Assembly: GCA_034370585.1 (NCBI GenBank)
Contig: CP139761.1
Span: 17,798,501-17,862,500, forward strand
Length of the DNA: 64,000 bases
DNA from: Fragaria x ananassa
Lineage: Eukaryota; Streptophyta; Magnoliopsida; Rosales; Rosaceae
Reading direction: 5' to 3'
Part shown: positions 1-10,086 of the stretch, piece by piece
How positions within the stretch are numbered: position 1 is the stretch's first letter
How the letters are laid out: every line of letters begins with the position of its first letter
Made by a program: the position numbers and the translations under genes
Notes under the pieces: generated by a model
What the model saw: only the letters and a program-made list of their open reading frames with translations
Told to the model about the DNA's origin: nothing
Database searches by the model: none

Positions 1-1198
1 TTTTTTATTTTTTTTTATTTTTTGGGAACAATGAACAGCTAAAGAACCAATTCTGAGAAGCTCAAAACACCAAGCAATATCAGTTTCATTATTTCAAGTT
101 TGGAGACTAACCACATCTCAAATCATATCTCACTGGATATGTCCATCTAATCCCACATGTGATACAAAGCAATATCAGGTGGAAACAGTGATATTAAGTT
201 CAACACAAAAATAGATGCATACAACACAACATCACATATTAGGCAGCATTACCAAGTTATATGGCAAACACTTGATGTCAACTTAAGCATTACAGCATTA
301 GTAACTTAGTACTGATGGCTGCATTAAGTTAAGCAATTAAATGTCTAATCCCACTCTCATGACAATATATAGTTTTACACTTGACCTTCTAAAGAAGATT
401 TATACCACCAGTACATAGTTATTTAGATGAACTTGCATCTTACCCTCAACTATGACCAACGGATACAGAGATATGAGGTTAGAATACATACTATTCCAAT
501 GGGATATCTATAATACTTGTTTTCTATAAAGGCAACGGTAAATCCAAGACTGCACCCGATGAAATATGCTCTGTATTGCGGAGGTACAGATTCTACTGCT
601 ACATGAAAAAAAAAAGAGACTGATACAAAACGATAGTTAATTACACATTTTGCTTTCTTCCCTAAAGTAAATTAAGAACTCAAAACCAAAGCAGTAGCTG
701 AATCTCCACTATAGAAACTAGAAGAAGACTCTTCTGTTAGCATTTACAATTGACGCAAGGACCTTGTTTCAAGTGCTTCATACATCCTCAAATTTATATA
801 TAAACACTTAGATGGAATTCCATCCTTACTCAGAATTAACCTACGCTACTCTATATACTACAGTCAGCTAATTTACAAGCCTTCTAAACTGAGCTCAAAA
901 CAAGTCCAATAAATTCTCAAAATTCATATAGTAACAACCAAAACTCATAATCCTTTCTCTTTTTCCACACTATTCCTTGCAATCAAACAGCTAAAGGTTC
1001 AAACTTTATGAGAAGATCGCAAAACCAAGACAAAACCAGTTCAAAAAGCTCACAACTTTTCACCTTTTCACCTTTTCTCTAAACACAAGCACAACCCAGA
1101 TCATATCTCACAGTTTGGCACTAGATCCAACTACTTCCGCTTGCAAATTCAAGAATGAGATCAGTCAACAAAACAGTGAGAATTGAATAGAAATGTAC
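1..1198 (-). other. First intron of the VAMP72-type gene (runs off the window)
   Basis: AT-rich sequence left of the splice donor that ends coding exon 1 (minus strand). I looked on the minus strand for the expected next exon (the rest of the longin fold, then the SNARE motif and C-terminal membrane anchor) and saw none, so the intron appears to be at least about 1.2 kb and the remaining exons lie beyond position 1. No transposon ends or other genes were recognised in this stretch. Confidence 0.6.
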
Positions 1199-1388
1199 CG
1201 TAGCCATCTTCAACTAGAAAATTGAAGGTGTGGTGATCGCAGTTGTAAGTGAACTTGTTGTTGGTGGAGGGCAGTCTCTTAAGGCACTGAGCTGCAATCG
1301 CCGGGAAGTTTCCGGTGAACTCGGTGTACTCGGCCAAGATCATTATGCCTCTGGCCACGAAGCTGTATATGAACGATTCCTGACTCAT
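1199..1388 (-). CDS. VAMP72-family R-SNARE (longin-type synaptobrevin), coding exon 1 only
   Basis: The exon encodes 63 residues starting MSQESFIYSFVARG and containing AEYTEFTGNFPAIAAQCL, NNKFTYNCDHHTFNFLVEDGY. This is the N-terminal half of the longin domain of plant VAMP72 proteins, R-SNAREs that drive fusion of secretory and endosomal vesicles at the plasma membrane. The internal ATG at 1388 was chosen rather than the upstream in-frame ATG at 1463 because homology begins there and the intervening residues look like translated 5' UTR. The exon ends TAC-G followed by GT (donor at 1198-1197), leaving a split codon that would give the alanine expected after GY. Wording is closest to VAMP724-like members as I remember them, but the paralogue cannot be fixed from one exon. 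The reading frame is clean. Confidence 0.88.
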
Positions 1389-1764
1389 TGCCCTCAGCTG
1401 AGTCACCTCGGAACTGGAACTGAGAGACAGACAAGGAGAGAGACAAGGAGAGATGGTTGGCAAATCTTGTTTCTTTGCTAGGAACTAAGAATTTGCTTTT
1501 GGGTTTTATTAAGAAACATTTGATTGATTATTAGGCTTGTGAGTAATTAAACTAGTGGAGAGTGGAGACAGGGATTCTGGTTTGGCGCTAATGTTGGAAA
1601 TGTGGTGTGATGAAGTGTGGTAGATTCATGATTTGGTGTGGACTAAAATGGTCTTATGGTGTGGACTGGTGCCACCGGATTGAATTTTTTATTTTTAAAT
1701 TTTCTTTCATAGTAAATCAGAACCGAAATGCTACAAAGTGAGGCTTAAAACAAAAATTGTCAGA
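1389..1764 (-). promoter_or_regulatory. 5' UTR and proximal upstream region of the VAMP72 gene
   Basis: Immediately 5' of the start codon on the minus strand is a C/T-rich stretch with a short duplicated motif, read on the plus strand as agacaaggagag twice near 1430-1452, typical of a plant 5' UTR. No convincing TATA box could be fixed. The right-hand limit is the start of the LINE fragment, whose candidate target-site duplicate lies at about 1748-1764. Confidence 0.4.
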
Positions 1765-2047
1765 GTAAAAAGCTCAGAGATGTACAAGATTTTTAACCAA
1801 GCTTTATTAGCAGACTGTTTGGAGAATTGCAATGAATCTAAACTCTTTAGTGCATTTTGTGCTTCAAGCAAAGTATTTTCAGGAATCGAGTTGGGTGGAT
1901 GTGAGAAGTTTTCCAGGTGTTTCAATGATTTGGAGCAGCTTGCTTTGGGGGAGAGATTTTCTAGTCCAGGGATTGAGGTGGAGAGTTGGGAATGGAGAAA
2001 ACATAAGAGCCTGGGATGATAAATGGTTGTCAGTGCCTTGGACATTC
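1765..2047 (+). mobile_element. Non-LTR (LINE) retrotransposon, 5'-truncated left segment
   Basis: With one frameshift near 1790 the plus strand reads RDVQDFNQALLA, then QAKYFQESSWVDVRSFPG, then RVGNGENIRAWDDKWLSVPW. These are hallmarks of the C-terminal part of the reverse-transcriptase ORF of plant LINEs, between the polymerase core and the zf-RVT zinc finger. The segment stops in mid-ORF at the 5' LTR of copia-1 and resumes at 10937 with VSPVSGDPNLKV, so the LINE was already present when copia-1 inserted. The 5' part of the RT is missing, as is usual for LINEs truncated during target-primed reverse transcription. Frameshifts and stops make it non-functional. Confidence 0.8.
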
Positions 2048-2182
2048 TCTTAAAGGAAAGAAGTAAACTAGTGATCTGATTGTAGGATATAAATTGCTTG
2101 TATTGATAGTATTGATAGCATTGATAGCTGGCCTAGAATAGTGTTCAATTTGCTCAATACAATCATATTACTAATTTCTTTA
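2048..2182 (+). repeat. Copia-1 5' LTR
   Basis: Begins TCTTAAAGGAAAG and ends TTTCTTTA, and aligns with the split 3' LTR through the shared motifs GTGATCTGA, GATTGTAGGAT, TTGATAGCATTGATAGC and CAATACAATCA. It lacks about 50 bp present in the 3' copy near 10852-10905. The canonical TG/CA ends are not preserved, so the exact limits are uncertain by a few bases. Confidence 0.7.
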
Positions 2183-2189
2183 TGGTTTA

Positions 2190-2201
2190 TGGTATCAGAG
2201 C
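2190..2201 (+). other. Primer-binding site of copia-1
   Basis: TGGTATCAGAGC, the sequence complementary to the 3' end of plant initiator methionine tRNA used by most copia elements, sits 7 bp after the 5' LTR. Confidence 0.8.
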
Positions 2202-2391
2202 ACCGATCTTGGTACTCTAGAGACTCACTCATTTTGCGCAAACACATCGAACACTACCAAACCAAACAACGGTTAACACAGAAGGACATATTGTCCAAAG
2301 CCACATAAACAAACATGACAAACCTACTCATTCTACACCACTCTGACATATAGTTACACCCACTTGCAATATTACAAGTAATGATCCATAT

Positions 2392-3045
2392 TTGATATTA
2401 TATTGGATTATGGACAGTGGAGCAATGGATCACGTTTCTCATCTATCACCCACTCACAACAAGATCAAAGCATCTCATGATTTTGTTAGTCTACCCAATG
2501 GAGAGAAAGCCGCTATTGAAAGCATCAGAACTATTAAGTTGGCAGCATATTTGTACCTTGATGGTGTTCTCCATGTGCCTAAATTCTAAGTAAATTTGAT
2601 ATCAGTTAGTAAATTGACTCGGGCTTTAAAGTGCATTATGATATTTTACCTAGATTTTTGTGTTGTGCAGGACGTGGATACAAAGAAGACGATTGGCCTG
2701 GGCAAGCATTTTAACGATCTCTACTATCTTACACCAAGTCAAAACCCTCACCTAGCAAATCATGTCACACGCACCTCATATCTCTAGCACCAACGTCTTA
2801 GGCACCCATCTTCTTCACCCCTTCATTTCTTGTCTCAAACCGTTCCCGAAATGATGTTTGATTAGCAACATGTTTGTGATATTTGTCATTTGGCCAAGCA
2901 AATTCGTTTGTCTTTTCCTTCTAGTTCAATAAAATCTTAAACACCTTTCGATCATTGTAATATTTGAGGTCCACACAAAACCCACACTCATTCTATTGTT
3001 GTGATTTTACTTGCTTCACTTGGGTCCATCGTATGAAATTGAAAT
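2392..3045 (+). pseudogene. Copia-1 pol, part 1: aspartic protease, pre-integrase and start of integrase
   Basis: Reading frames broken by stops give WIMDSGAMDHV (retropepsin DSG active site), DGVLHVPKF and LISVSKLT (protease end), a pre-integrase segment ending LGKHFNDLYYL, then ICHLAKQIRLSFPSS and GPHKTHTHS, the zinc-binding part of a copia integrase. A stop codon follows VPKF and further stops lie at 2785-2960. The frame runs into the MULE at 3046 just after WVHRMKLK and continues on its far side at 4461. Confidence 0.8.
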
Positions 3046-3249
3046 TGACAAAATATTGGTCACTCCTCTTATTTTTTAGGGTTCGACAGTTTAGTCCTCC
3101 TTTTTTCAATTTCAACAGCTTACTCCTATTAATTTTCAATGTCATACAATTAGGTCTAATTTGGTCCAACTGTTAAAATTGACTGTTAAGTGTCCACATT
3201 CGGCTGTAAAATTCCTATTCTACCCCTAGCCTATTACACCCTTGTCAAC

Positions 3250-3405
3250 GCAGGAAAACCCAGGTGTGATTCTTCAAGAGAGCAGGTGTGATTCTTCAAG
3301 AGAGCATTGATTTCCTCAGCCATAGCCTAACGTCATTCCTTGGATTGAGATGCCTGGGTATAACAAGAATGCTCCATATCATTAATAACAGAGAGTAGAG
3401 CACGA
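3250..3405 (-). pseudogene. Captured copia reverse-transcriptase fragment inside the MULE
   Basis: On the minus strand the frame reads CYTQASQSKE, a stop, then AMAEEINALLKNHT, the start of the copia RT domain (family pattern S-K-E-W-x-x-A-M-x-x-E-I-x-A-L, then N-H-T-W). It runs opposite to the host copia-1 and sits inside the MULE, so it was probably picked up elsewhere. A 22-bp stretch (3261-3282) is repeated in tandem at 3283-3304, duplicating part of the fragment. Not functional. Confidence 0.6.
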
Positions 3406-3639
3406 GGAACCGGATATATACCTGACGGTTCCATTAGTGAGATTTCTGGGTTTTAAAATTCTAGAGCGAGATCGAGTTTGGTTTTGGTGTGCAGCAGCAG
3501 CATGTTGGGCTTCAGAGGGAGCCACCAGAGGCAGTGGTTAAGTCGGATCGGGGAGTGGAGCGTCAGAGGCAGGCGGAGTAGCAAGACAAGCAACCGTGTG
3601 TGGTGGTTGTTCAGGCAGAGGCAACGATGGCAATAGAAT

Positions 3640-4105
3640 AGATGGGGATGGGTTGGGGTTGAGAGTGGTGGAATCGAAGATTGGTGGTGGTGGGTTGGTG
3701 GCGCGGCGATGGTAGACGCGCACGGAAGGCTGAGCGGGTAGCAGTGGGAGATCGAGGATGGGTTGGGGTCGAGAGTGGTGGAATCGGAGATTGGTGGTGG
3801 TGGGTTGGTGGCGTGGCGACGTTAGACGCGCACGGATGGCGGAGCGGGTAGCAATGGGAGATCGGGGATGGGTTGGGGTTGAGAGTGGTGTCGAGAGTGG
3901 TGGAATCGGAGATTGGTGGTGGTGGGTTGGTGGCGCCGCAACGGTAGACGCGCACAGAAGGCAGATCGGGTAGTAGTGGGAGATCAAAGATGGGTTGGGG
4001 TCGAGAGTGGTGGATTCAGAGATTGGTGGTGGTGGGTTGGTGGCGCGGCAACGGTAGACGCGCACGGAAGACGGAGCGGGTAGCAGTGGGAGATCGGGGA
4101 TGGTG
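3640..4105. repeat. 110-bp tandem repeat, four copies plus a partial, within the MULE
   Basis: The anchor ATGGGTTGGGG starts at 3648, 3758, 3868 and 3990, and a diverged ATGGTGG at 4100: spacings 110, 110, 122 and 110. The longer unit carries an internal duplication of GTCGAGAGTGG. Each unit holds GAATCGGAGATTGGTGG, GTTGGTGGCG, TAGACGCGCACGGA and AGCGGGTAGCAGTGGGAG. Because 110 is not a multiple of three, the proline/histidine-rich open frames on the minus strand switch frame between units and are probably incidental. Confidence 0.85.
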
Positions 4106-4460
4106 GTTTCTGGTGGAGGGGGAGTGGCGATTTGTGTTTAGGTGAGAAGGAGAGCACCCAGGTTAGTGGTGTCGGCAATAGGAGGTGAAGGGGAAGAAGT
4201 GGGTTGATGTATCAAATTAGAGGGGTTTCCTACGTTGATAAGGATGTAATAAGCTAGGGGTAGTTTAGAGATTTTACAGCCCGATATGGACACACTTAAC
4301 GTGCCACGTCATTATATTAACAGTCAATTTTAACAGTTGGACCAAATTGGACCTAATTGTATGAAATTGAAAATTAATAGGAGTGAGCTGTTGAAATTAA
4401 AAAAAAATGGACTAAACTGTCGAACCCTAAAAAATAAGAGGAGTGACCAGTATTTTGTTC

Positions 4461-6637
4461 AATTGAAATCCAACACACAACCCTTGAGACAATCTTTCTT
4501 CTCTTGGGTCAAAACACAATTCAATTATGATATTAAGATCTCGCGTGCCGATATTGGGGATGAATTTACATCAATGTGCTCGTTTTTCAATGCACACGGT
4601 ACCATTTTCCAACATAATTGTATTTATACTCCACAACAAAATAGATTTGTTGAACGCAAACATCGTCACCTTTAAATGTAGGTCATGCTCTTTGTTTTCA
4701 AGCCAATTTACCTTAAAATTTTGGGGAGAAAACATCATCACGGCTTCTTATCTCATCAACCGGCTCCCTACACCTCTTCTTTCCCACAAATCTCCTTATG
4801 AGCTCTTAAATGGTACTCCACCCACTTATTCTCACCTTCGAGTTTTGGGTTACTTATGTCATGCCACCAATCTCACCCCTAAACACAAATTTGACAAACG
4901 TGCGCATTGTTGTATCTTTCTTGGATATCTTCTGGTTCAAAAAGGCTATCGAGTTTATTATCTTAAGAACAAAAATTTCTTCACCTCCCGAGATGTTATT
5001 TTTCATGAACACATTTTCCATGTTCTTCTTCATCCACGTCTGACATCTGATACCTGCTTATCGTTCATTTGTGCATAATATCTCTACATTGGTGGAACCA
5101 ACTAGTTATGCAGAGGCCAGTCATGATCCCAAATGGGTAGAAGTGATGACTTCTGAAATCCGGGCACTTAAGGACAATCACACTTGGTCCATGGTTCCTC
5201 TACCTCCTGGACAACGTTCTATTGGGTACAAATGAGTCTTCAAGATTAAGTATCATGTTGACGGCACCATTGAGCGTTACAAAGCCGCCTTGTCGCCAAA
5301 GGTTCACTTAATGTGAAGGTACTAACGATAAATATATCTTTGCTCCAGTTGCCAAGTTAATTACTGTCTGTTGCCTACTAGCTATTGTTGCAGTTCAGAA
5401 TTTGCCCTTGCACCAGATGGATATGCAAAATACCTTCCTTCATGGTGAACTTCTTGAGGAAGTGTATATGCTGCTTCCTCCAGGTTATAGTCAACAAATG
5501 GAGAATGTTGTTTGTCGGCTCCACAAGTCACATTATGGTCTTAAACAAGCTTCACAGAGTTAGTTCCCGCGTTTCTCTTCTGCAATCCAAGAGATTGGTT
5601 TTCAACAATCCCAAGCTAATTACTCATTATTCACACAGGTTTGTGGGGACTTTATTAGTATGGTATTACTTTACGTTGACGACATGGTTATAACAGGGAA
5701 TGATGAGAAGACCATCAATGATCTCAAGGTGTTTCTCAATAGTCGTTTTCAGATTAAAGATTTTAGACCACTCAAATACTTTCTTGGCATACAAGTTGCA
5801 CATTTCAAGGCTGGAATCACAGTTTCTCAATGAAAGTACACATTAGACATCTTCGAGGAAGCTGGATTACTTGGAGCAAACCATCAAAGGTACCCATGGA
5901 ACTTGATCTGGTACTAACCGAAAGAGGTAGTGATACCTTGAAAGATCCCAAGCGATATTGACGGGTAATTGGGAAGTTGATTTACCTCACAACTACCCGG
6001 CCTGATATCACATATTCTGTGAATACACTCAGCCAGTTCATACAGGAACACAAGTTACATAACCTCAAGACTGCACATCGATTCCTCCAATACCCTAAAG
6101 CAGTTCCTAAACAAGGTTTATTATTTCCCTCTAATAGTCAACTGTGTTTAATTTATTGGCTATTGTGATGCTGACTGGGCGAGATGTCCGGTTACACGTT
6201 GGTCAGTGATTGGTTACTGTACTTTTCATGGCAAGTCACTTGTGTCATGAAAAAGCAAGAAACAAGCTATAGTGTCAAGATCGTTTGATGAGGCTGAATA
6301 CTGCTCTATGGCCTCAACCACATGTGAGCTCACTTGGTTGAGATATTTGTTGAAAGACTTGTGTGTACAACATCCTGGACTGGCCAAGTTGTTTTGCGAC
6401 AACCAAGCAACTCTTCATATTTCTGCAAACGCGGTTTATCATGAGCGAATGAAACACATCGAACTAGATTGCCATACAGTTTGAGAAAGGATAGAAAAAG
6501 GCGAGGTCATAATTGCTTATGTGCAAACTGGAAGTCAGATGCAGATTTGTTTACAAAGTCTTTGCAAGCACCTGCATTCCACACGCATCTCAGCAAGTTG
6601 GGTGTCATTGACATCCACACTTCAACTTGAGGGGGAG
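4461..6637 (+). pseudogene. Copia-1 pol, part 2: integrase core, reverse transcriptase, RNase H
   Basis: After the MULE the copia frame resumes with FFSWVKTQFN and DIGDEFTSMCSFFN, then IYTPQQNRFVERKHRH (DDE integrase, last acidic residue in FVERKHR), then a frameshift into ASYLINRLPTPLL and HKFDKRAHCCIFLGY. RT follows from 5130: ASHDPKWVEVMTSEIRAL, HQMDMQNTFLHGEL, YGLKQAS, and the catalytic LLYVDDMVITGN with YVDD near 5678. RNase H shows GYCDADWARCP, FDEAEYCSMASTTCELTWLR, LFCDNQATLHISANAVYHERMKHIE. Many stops and frameshifts. Confidence 0.85.
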
Positions 6638-6712
6638 TCTTAAAGGAAAAAAGTAAACAAGTGATCTGACATTGAATCAAGGAGTGATAGGAGTGATTGT
6701 AGGATCTATATT
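6638..6712 (+). repeat. Copia-1 3' LTR, left part (split by CACTA)
   Basis: Starts TCTTAAAGGAAAAAAG right after the purine tract TTGAGGGGGAG and runs to GTAGGATCTATATT, where the CACTA element begins. The final ATT (6710-6712) is the target duplication of the CACTA insertion. Confidence 0.8.
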
Positions 6713-8117
6713 CACTACGTCAATTTTGCAATCATCCGACAGGGATCAGACGACAGAACTCGTTTTTACTGTCGTCTGATAAATTTTTACAACAGACATT
6801 TAAAATTCTTTCGTCTGAAGGTAACAACACTTAGACAGTTAAAATTAGCATATTCATGAGACGTCAGATGTATGTCGCCTAAAAAATAAGAGAAATTTAA
6901 CAATAAATATGTATCTATTAAGACGACAAAATATTGTCGTACCTTAGGGAAACATGAATATTTGTCTAATCCCTCGTTTTTTTTTTGGCATAACAGCAGG
7001 ATTTTTTTGACACTTAAATTTTTTTTGACACTTAAACCTACGTTCTCTCCTCTGAGTCCTCTCAACTCTCATTCTATCTCCCCGATTGACTCCCACAGTA
7101 ACTCTCTCGCTCCTTCTCTGAACTTCTTCTTTTCGTCCCCATTTTGATCTCCAGATGAATAACGTACCCATCTCCCAACCTCCATCCACCGCCTTCAGGT
7201 AAATCATCGATCTTCATATCCTTCTTCCTCTTGTATTGTCTCTTAGATGGAATCAATTCTAGGGTTTCCAACATCTCTGATTGAAAACTTGACCAATGGT
7301 TGATAGGCGATTCAAGGGTGGGCTAAGACATCTCAATACAAACCCTAACTTCTCTTCATTTTGAGTTCTGGTCGATTCATATATCTTGAATCAGTTTCTG
7401 TTCTTCATTTTGAGTTTGGGTTTTTCTTGGGCTCTTCGATTTTGGTCTATGGTAACACCCACCTCTTTTCTCTATTCGGGTTTTGGTTTTGGTGTGGGTA
7501 TCATTGATTTGTTCAATTGTTACTCAATTGTTCAATTCTCTTCGTCGATTCGAATGGCCTCTCAAGATTTTGGGGTATTCTTCTCTCATTCTTCTGTTTA
7601 TCATGTTTATTTGTGATTTAGTTAGTTTCTGTATTTACAGTCAAGTCTACAGGATTGTTAGCATAATCATTGCTTCAGTACCCTTATATTTTCGTTATAC
7701 TTATACCATGGAAGAAATTTAACATGTTGCACTTAATGGTGTCGCTCACTAATGGGTGTCCTCTTGGCGTTGTTGTATGTAGGTGATTATGTTCTTAACT
7801 ACTTGGCAGCTGATATCTTAATTGGGCCTTGCTGTTCAACATTGGCCTTGAGGTGACTATCAATTGAAAAGTTTATATTCCATATACACACTTTATCTTT
7901 ACTATATATGATGAAATTCTATCTGAATAACAATGGATGACTTACATGACTTTGGTTTGCATTTGTAGGTATCTGTTAAAAGGTTGAGTTCCGTTTGAGC
8001 AATTTTGATATTTTAAGTGAATTTAGAAAACTTGAAGTTGATATGTGATAAGTTGATAGCACCATACCGATCAAACTTTTATGAGAATTGATGGGAGTCT
8101 TGCTTCATGTCATACAG

Positions 8118-9338
8118 GAGAATTGCTTTGATGTTGGCTCTGTGCAAACTTTTGCACGACAAGTACAGTCTTGTTGCAATAAGTCACTATCATGGTTGAA
8201 GAATTCTAAAGATTCAATTTTTTTAAATCTACATGTTCAAAATACTTCAAAAAAACTGTCGAATTTTCATGTAAAATCAGATTGTGGCCTTGTGTAGAAT
8301 TTGTTAATATATGCACAGCCTATCACTGTTTCTAGTTGATTGATATTGAGGCAAGGCCATAGAGAAATACCCAAGTTAAAGAAGACATAAAGAAGACAGA
8401 GCATGTGTGGTGATTGCAGGTGACAAATGATATATTCACCAAAGAGGATGATGAGTTCCTGGTCAAGCCTGGAGCAGTTCTTGGAGAAAGGATACATGTT
8501 GTGGAAACTGGGGGATGCCCTCATGCTACAATTTGCGAAGACATCAACATTAATCTAGGCCCTCTCAAGGAGCTTTCTAATATGTACAATGCAGACACAC
8601 TTCTTTGTGAATCAGGCGGAGGTACTCTCTGGAGGCAATTAAATGAGAACCCTTGAATGAACTGACTTGAATACTTAGGTTGAATTATTGCAAATTACTA
8701 ATGGTGATGAATGATGATAGCAGTACTAGAATTTCAATATTGAACTTGCAACTGAAAGCCTTTTATGTAGTTTATCTGTATCTCTAAAGAGATTAATTAA
8801 TGAAAGACCCTTCATATAACAACTTTGGGATGAAACTAATTACTGTCAAGTTGCACAAATTGGGACATCTTCTACGTGAATGACCAACCAATAGTTGGAC
8901 CCAGCTTTTTTTCATGGTCATGTTTTCTTGTTTGATTGAAACATTCCCATTTTGATTTGTTTGGGTGCAGATAATTTAGTCGCGAACTTCAGCAGGGAGC
9001 TAGCGAACTATATTATTTACATCATAGATGTATCTGGCGGTAACAAAATTCCACGAAAAGGTGGCCCTGGAATCACTCAAGCTGACCTTCTGGTATGTGG
9101 TTTACTGATACATTGCTGCTGCCTTTGTTATGCATACAATATCCATAGACTACTAGTAGTTTATGACTGTGACTTGATAGCATTTGATAAGGAATCATAT
9201 GTGAATGACTTGGACAACATGTGATTGTAGGTGATAAACAAGACTGACCTTGTAGAAGCTGTTGGAGCTGATTTGGCAGTGATGGAGCGTGACGCACTTA
9301 GAATGCGAGATGGAGAGCCATTTGTCTTTTCTCAAGTT
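8118..9338 (+). pseudogene. ureG: Captured urease accessory protein UreG gene fragment (four exons with introns)
   Basis: UreG is the SIMIBI-class GTPase that delivers nickel to urease. Exon at 8118-8178 encodes ALMLALCKLLHDKYSLVA, just after the P-loop. Exon at 8420-8621 encodes VTNDIFTKEDDEFLVKPG, the metal-site segment ETGGCPHATICEDI and NADTLLCESGG. Exon at 8971-9092 encodes NFSRELANYIIYIIDVSGG and KIPRKGGPGITQADLL. Exon at 9231-9338 encodes VINKTDL (guanine-specificity NKTD) and VMERDALRMRDGEPFVFSQV. Three acceptor AGs and two donor GTs are intact and phases agree, so genomic DNA rather than cDNA was captured. Damage: the Walker A GKT reads GRI, and the first donor is ATAAGT where GTAAGT is expected. 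The N-terminal histidine-rich exon is not found, though an ATG followed by ASQDF at 7554 may be its start. The C-terminal end is lost. Confidence 0.9.
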
Positions 9339-9937
9339 GGTTGATTGAATGGTTAAAAGAGCTAGCATTTTTCCGTTGAAGAACTATAGCCTTACCCCTA
9401 AACTATTACGATTATAGTCTGCTAATTTACATCTTTTGACCAGGAACTCACCTTTCTCTTTGATGAATATATCATTTGTTAATATATGCACATGCTCTGT
9501 TTAAATAATTTTCTCCTAGTTCCGTTCGAAAAACAACATAAAGTTTCATATGCTATTGATAGATATAAGCTTTTACAAGATTCCAAATATTTATAACACA
9601 TTCAAGTTTTGGTCACAGCTGTTGTAGTTGGCTTGGTTACTTTTTTTTTGTTGGTTGTCTCCTCTTTTGGTTATATACAATTATAGCAGTTCTTGTTTGT
9701 TGGCAATTATAGCAATTCATGTTTGTTATGTGCAATAATAATTGTAATGATATATGGTTTGGTTGCTATTTTATTTTTTGACTGCCTCGTATATCAATTC
9801 AATTAATTGATAAGACTTCAATAATAGAAATCTTAGTCATAAGAAATCTAGTATCATTTAGAATTGACTTCTTTATTGCTTTGATCGAAATTTCAGTTAT
9901 TAGTGAAATTACATTGCCTTATTGGTTCTATTGGCAG

Positions 9938-10086
9938 AAGAAAAGAAACTATTCCCAATAGTTGTTGCTTATGGGGAATTGAGCAAGATGATTAAGCCTT
10001 GGGATCCTTGGTGGTTGAAGCCTTCTGCTAGGACAATATCTTTCAGCAAAGAAGGAACTCAACTAATCCAACCACAGAATGTCTAG
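9938..10086 (+). pseudogene. Second captured exon in the CACTA (possibly zf-HIT-like)
   Basis: An open segment after a plausible acceptor (TTGGCAG) encodes KKLFPIVVAYGELSKM, IKPWDPWWLKPSARTISF and SKEGTQLIQPQNV, then stops. It is not UreG and has the composition of a real protein. From memory it resembles the C-terminal region of plant HIT-type zinc-finger (ZNHIT2-like) proteins, but I cannot verify that. It lies about 600 bp beyond the last ureG homology, in the same orientation, and so appears to be a separate capture by the same transposon. Confidence 0.45.

Larger units (their letters stand above)
3046..4460. mobile_element. Non-autonomous Mutator-like element (MULE), about 1.4 kb, 9-bp target duplication
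   Basis: The ends are long inverted repeats of roughly 200 bp. The left begins TGACAAAATATTGGTCACTCC and the reverse complement of the right begins GAACAAAATACTGGTCACTCC. Both continue with the same blocks (TAGGGTTCGACAGTTTAGTCC, CATACAATTAGGT, CAACTGTTAAAATTGACTG). The element is flanked by the perfect 9-bp duplication AATTGAAAT (3037-3045 and 4461-4469), the length made by Mutator-superfamily transposases. Removing it rejoins the copia-1 integrase frame. It has no transposase. Inside are a fragment of copia reverse transcriptase on the minus strand and a 110-bp tandem repeat. Confidence 0.9.

Noticed and set aside
1230..1481. 83-residue plus-strand frame
   Set aside because: It is the reverse strand of the VAMP72 exon and its 5' UTR.
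3538..4065. Proline/histidine-rich 175-residue frame on the minus strand
   Set aside because: It runs through a 110-bp tandem repeat inside a MULE and changes frame with each unit; no start context or homology.
8178..8419. AT-AC (U12-type) intron after the first ureG exon because the donor reads ATAAGT
   Set aside because: U12 AT-AC introns start ATATCC and end AC; this one ends in TGCAG, so a mutated GT donor is simpler.
8414..8656. Functional UreG gene
   Set aside because: It lies inside a CACTA element, lacks the N-terminal and C-terminal exons, has an altered Walker A motif and a destroyed splice donor.
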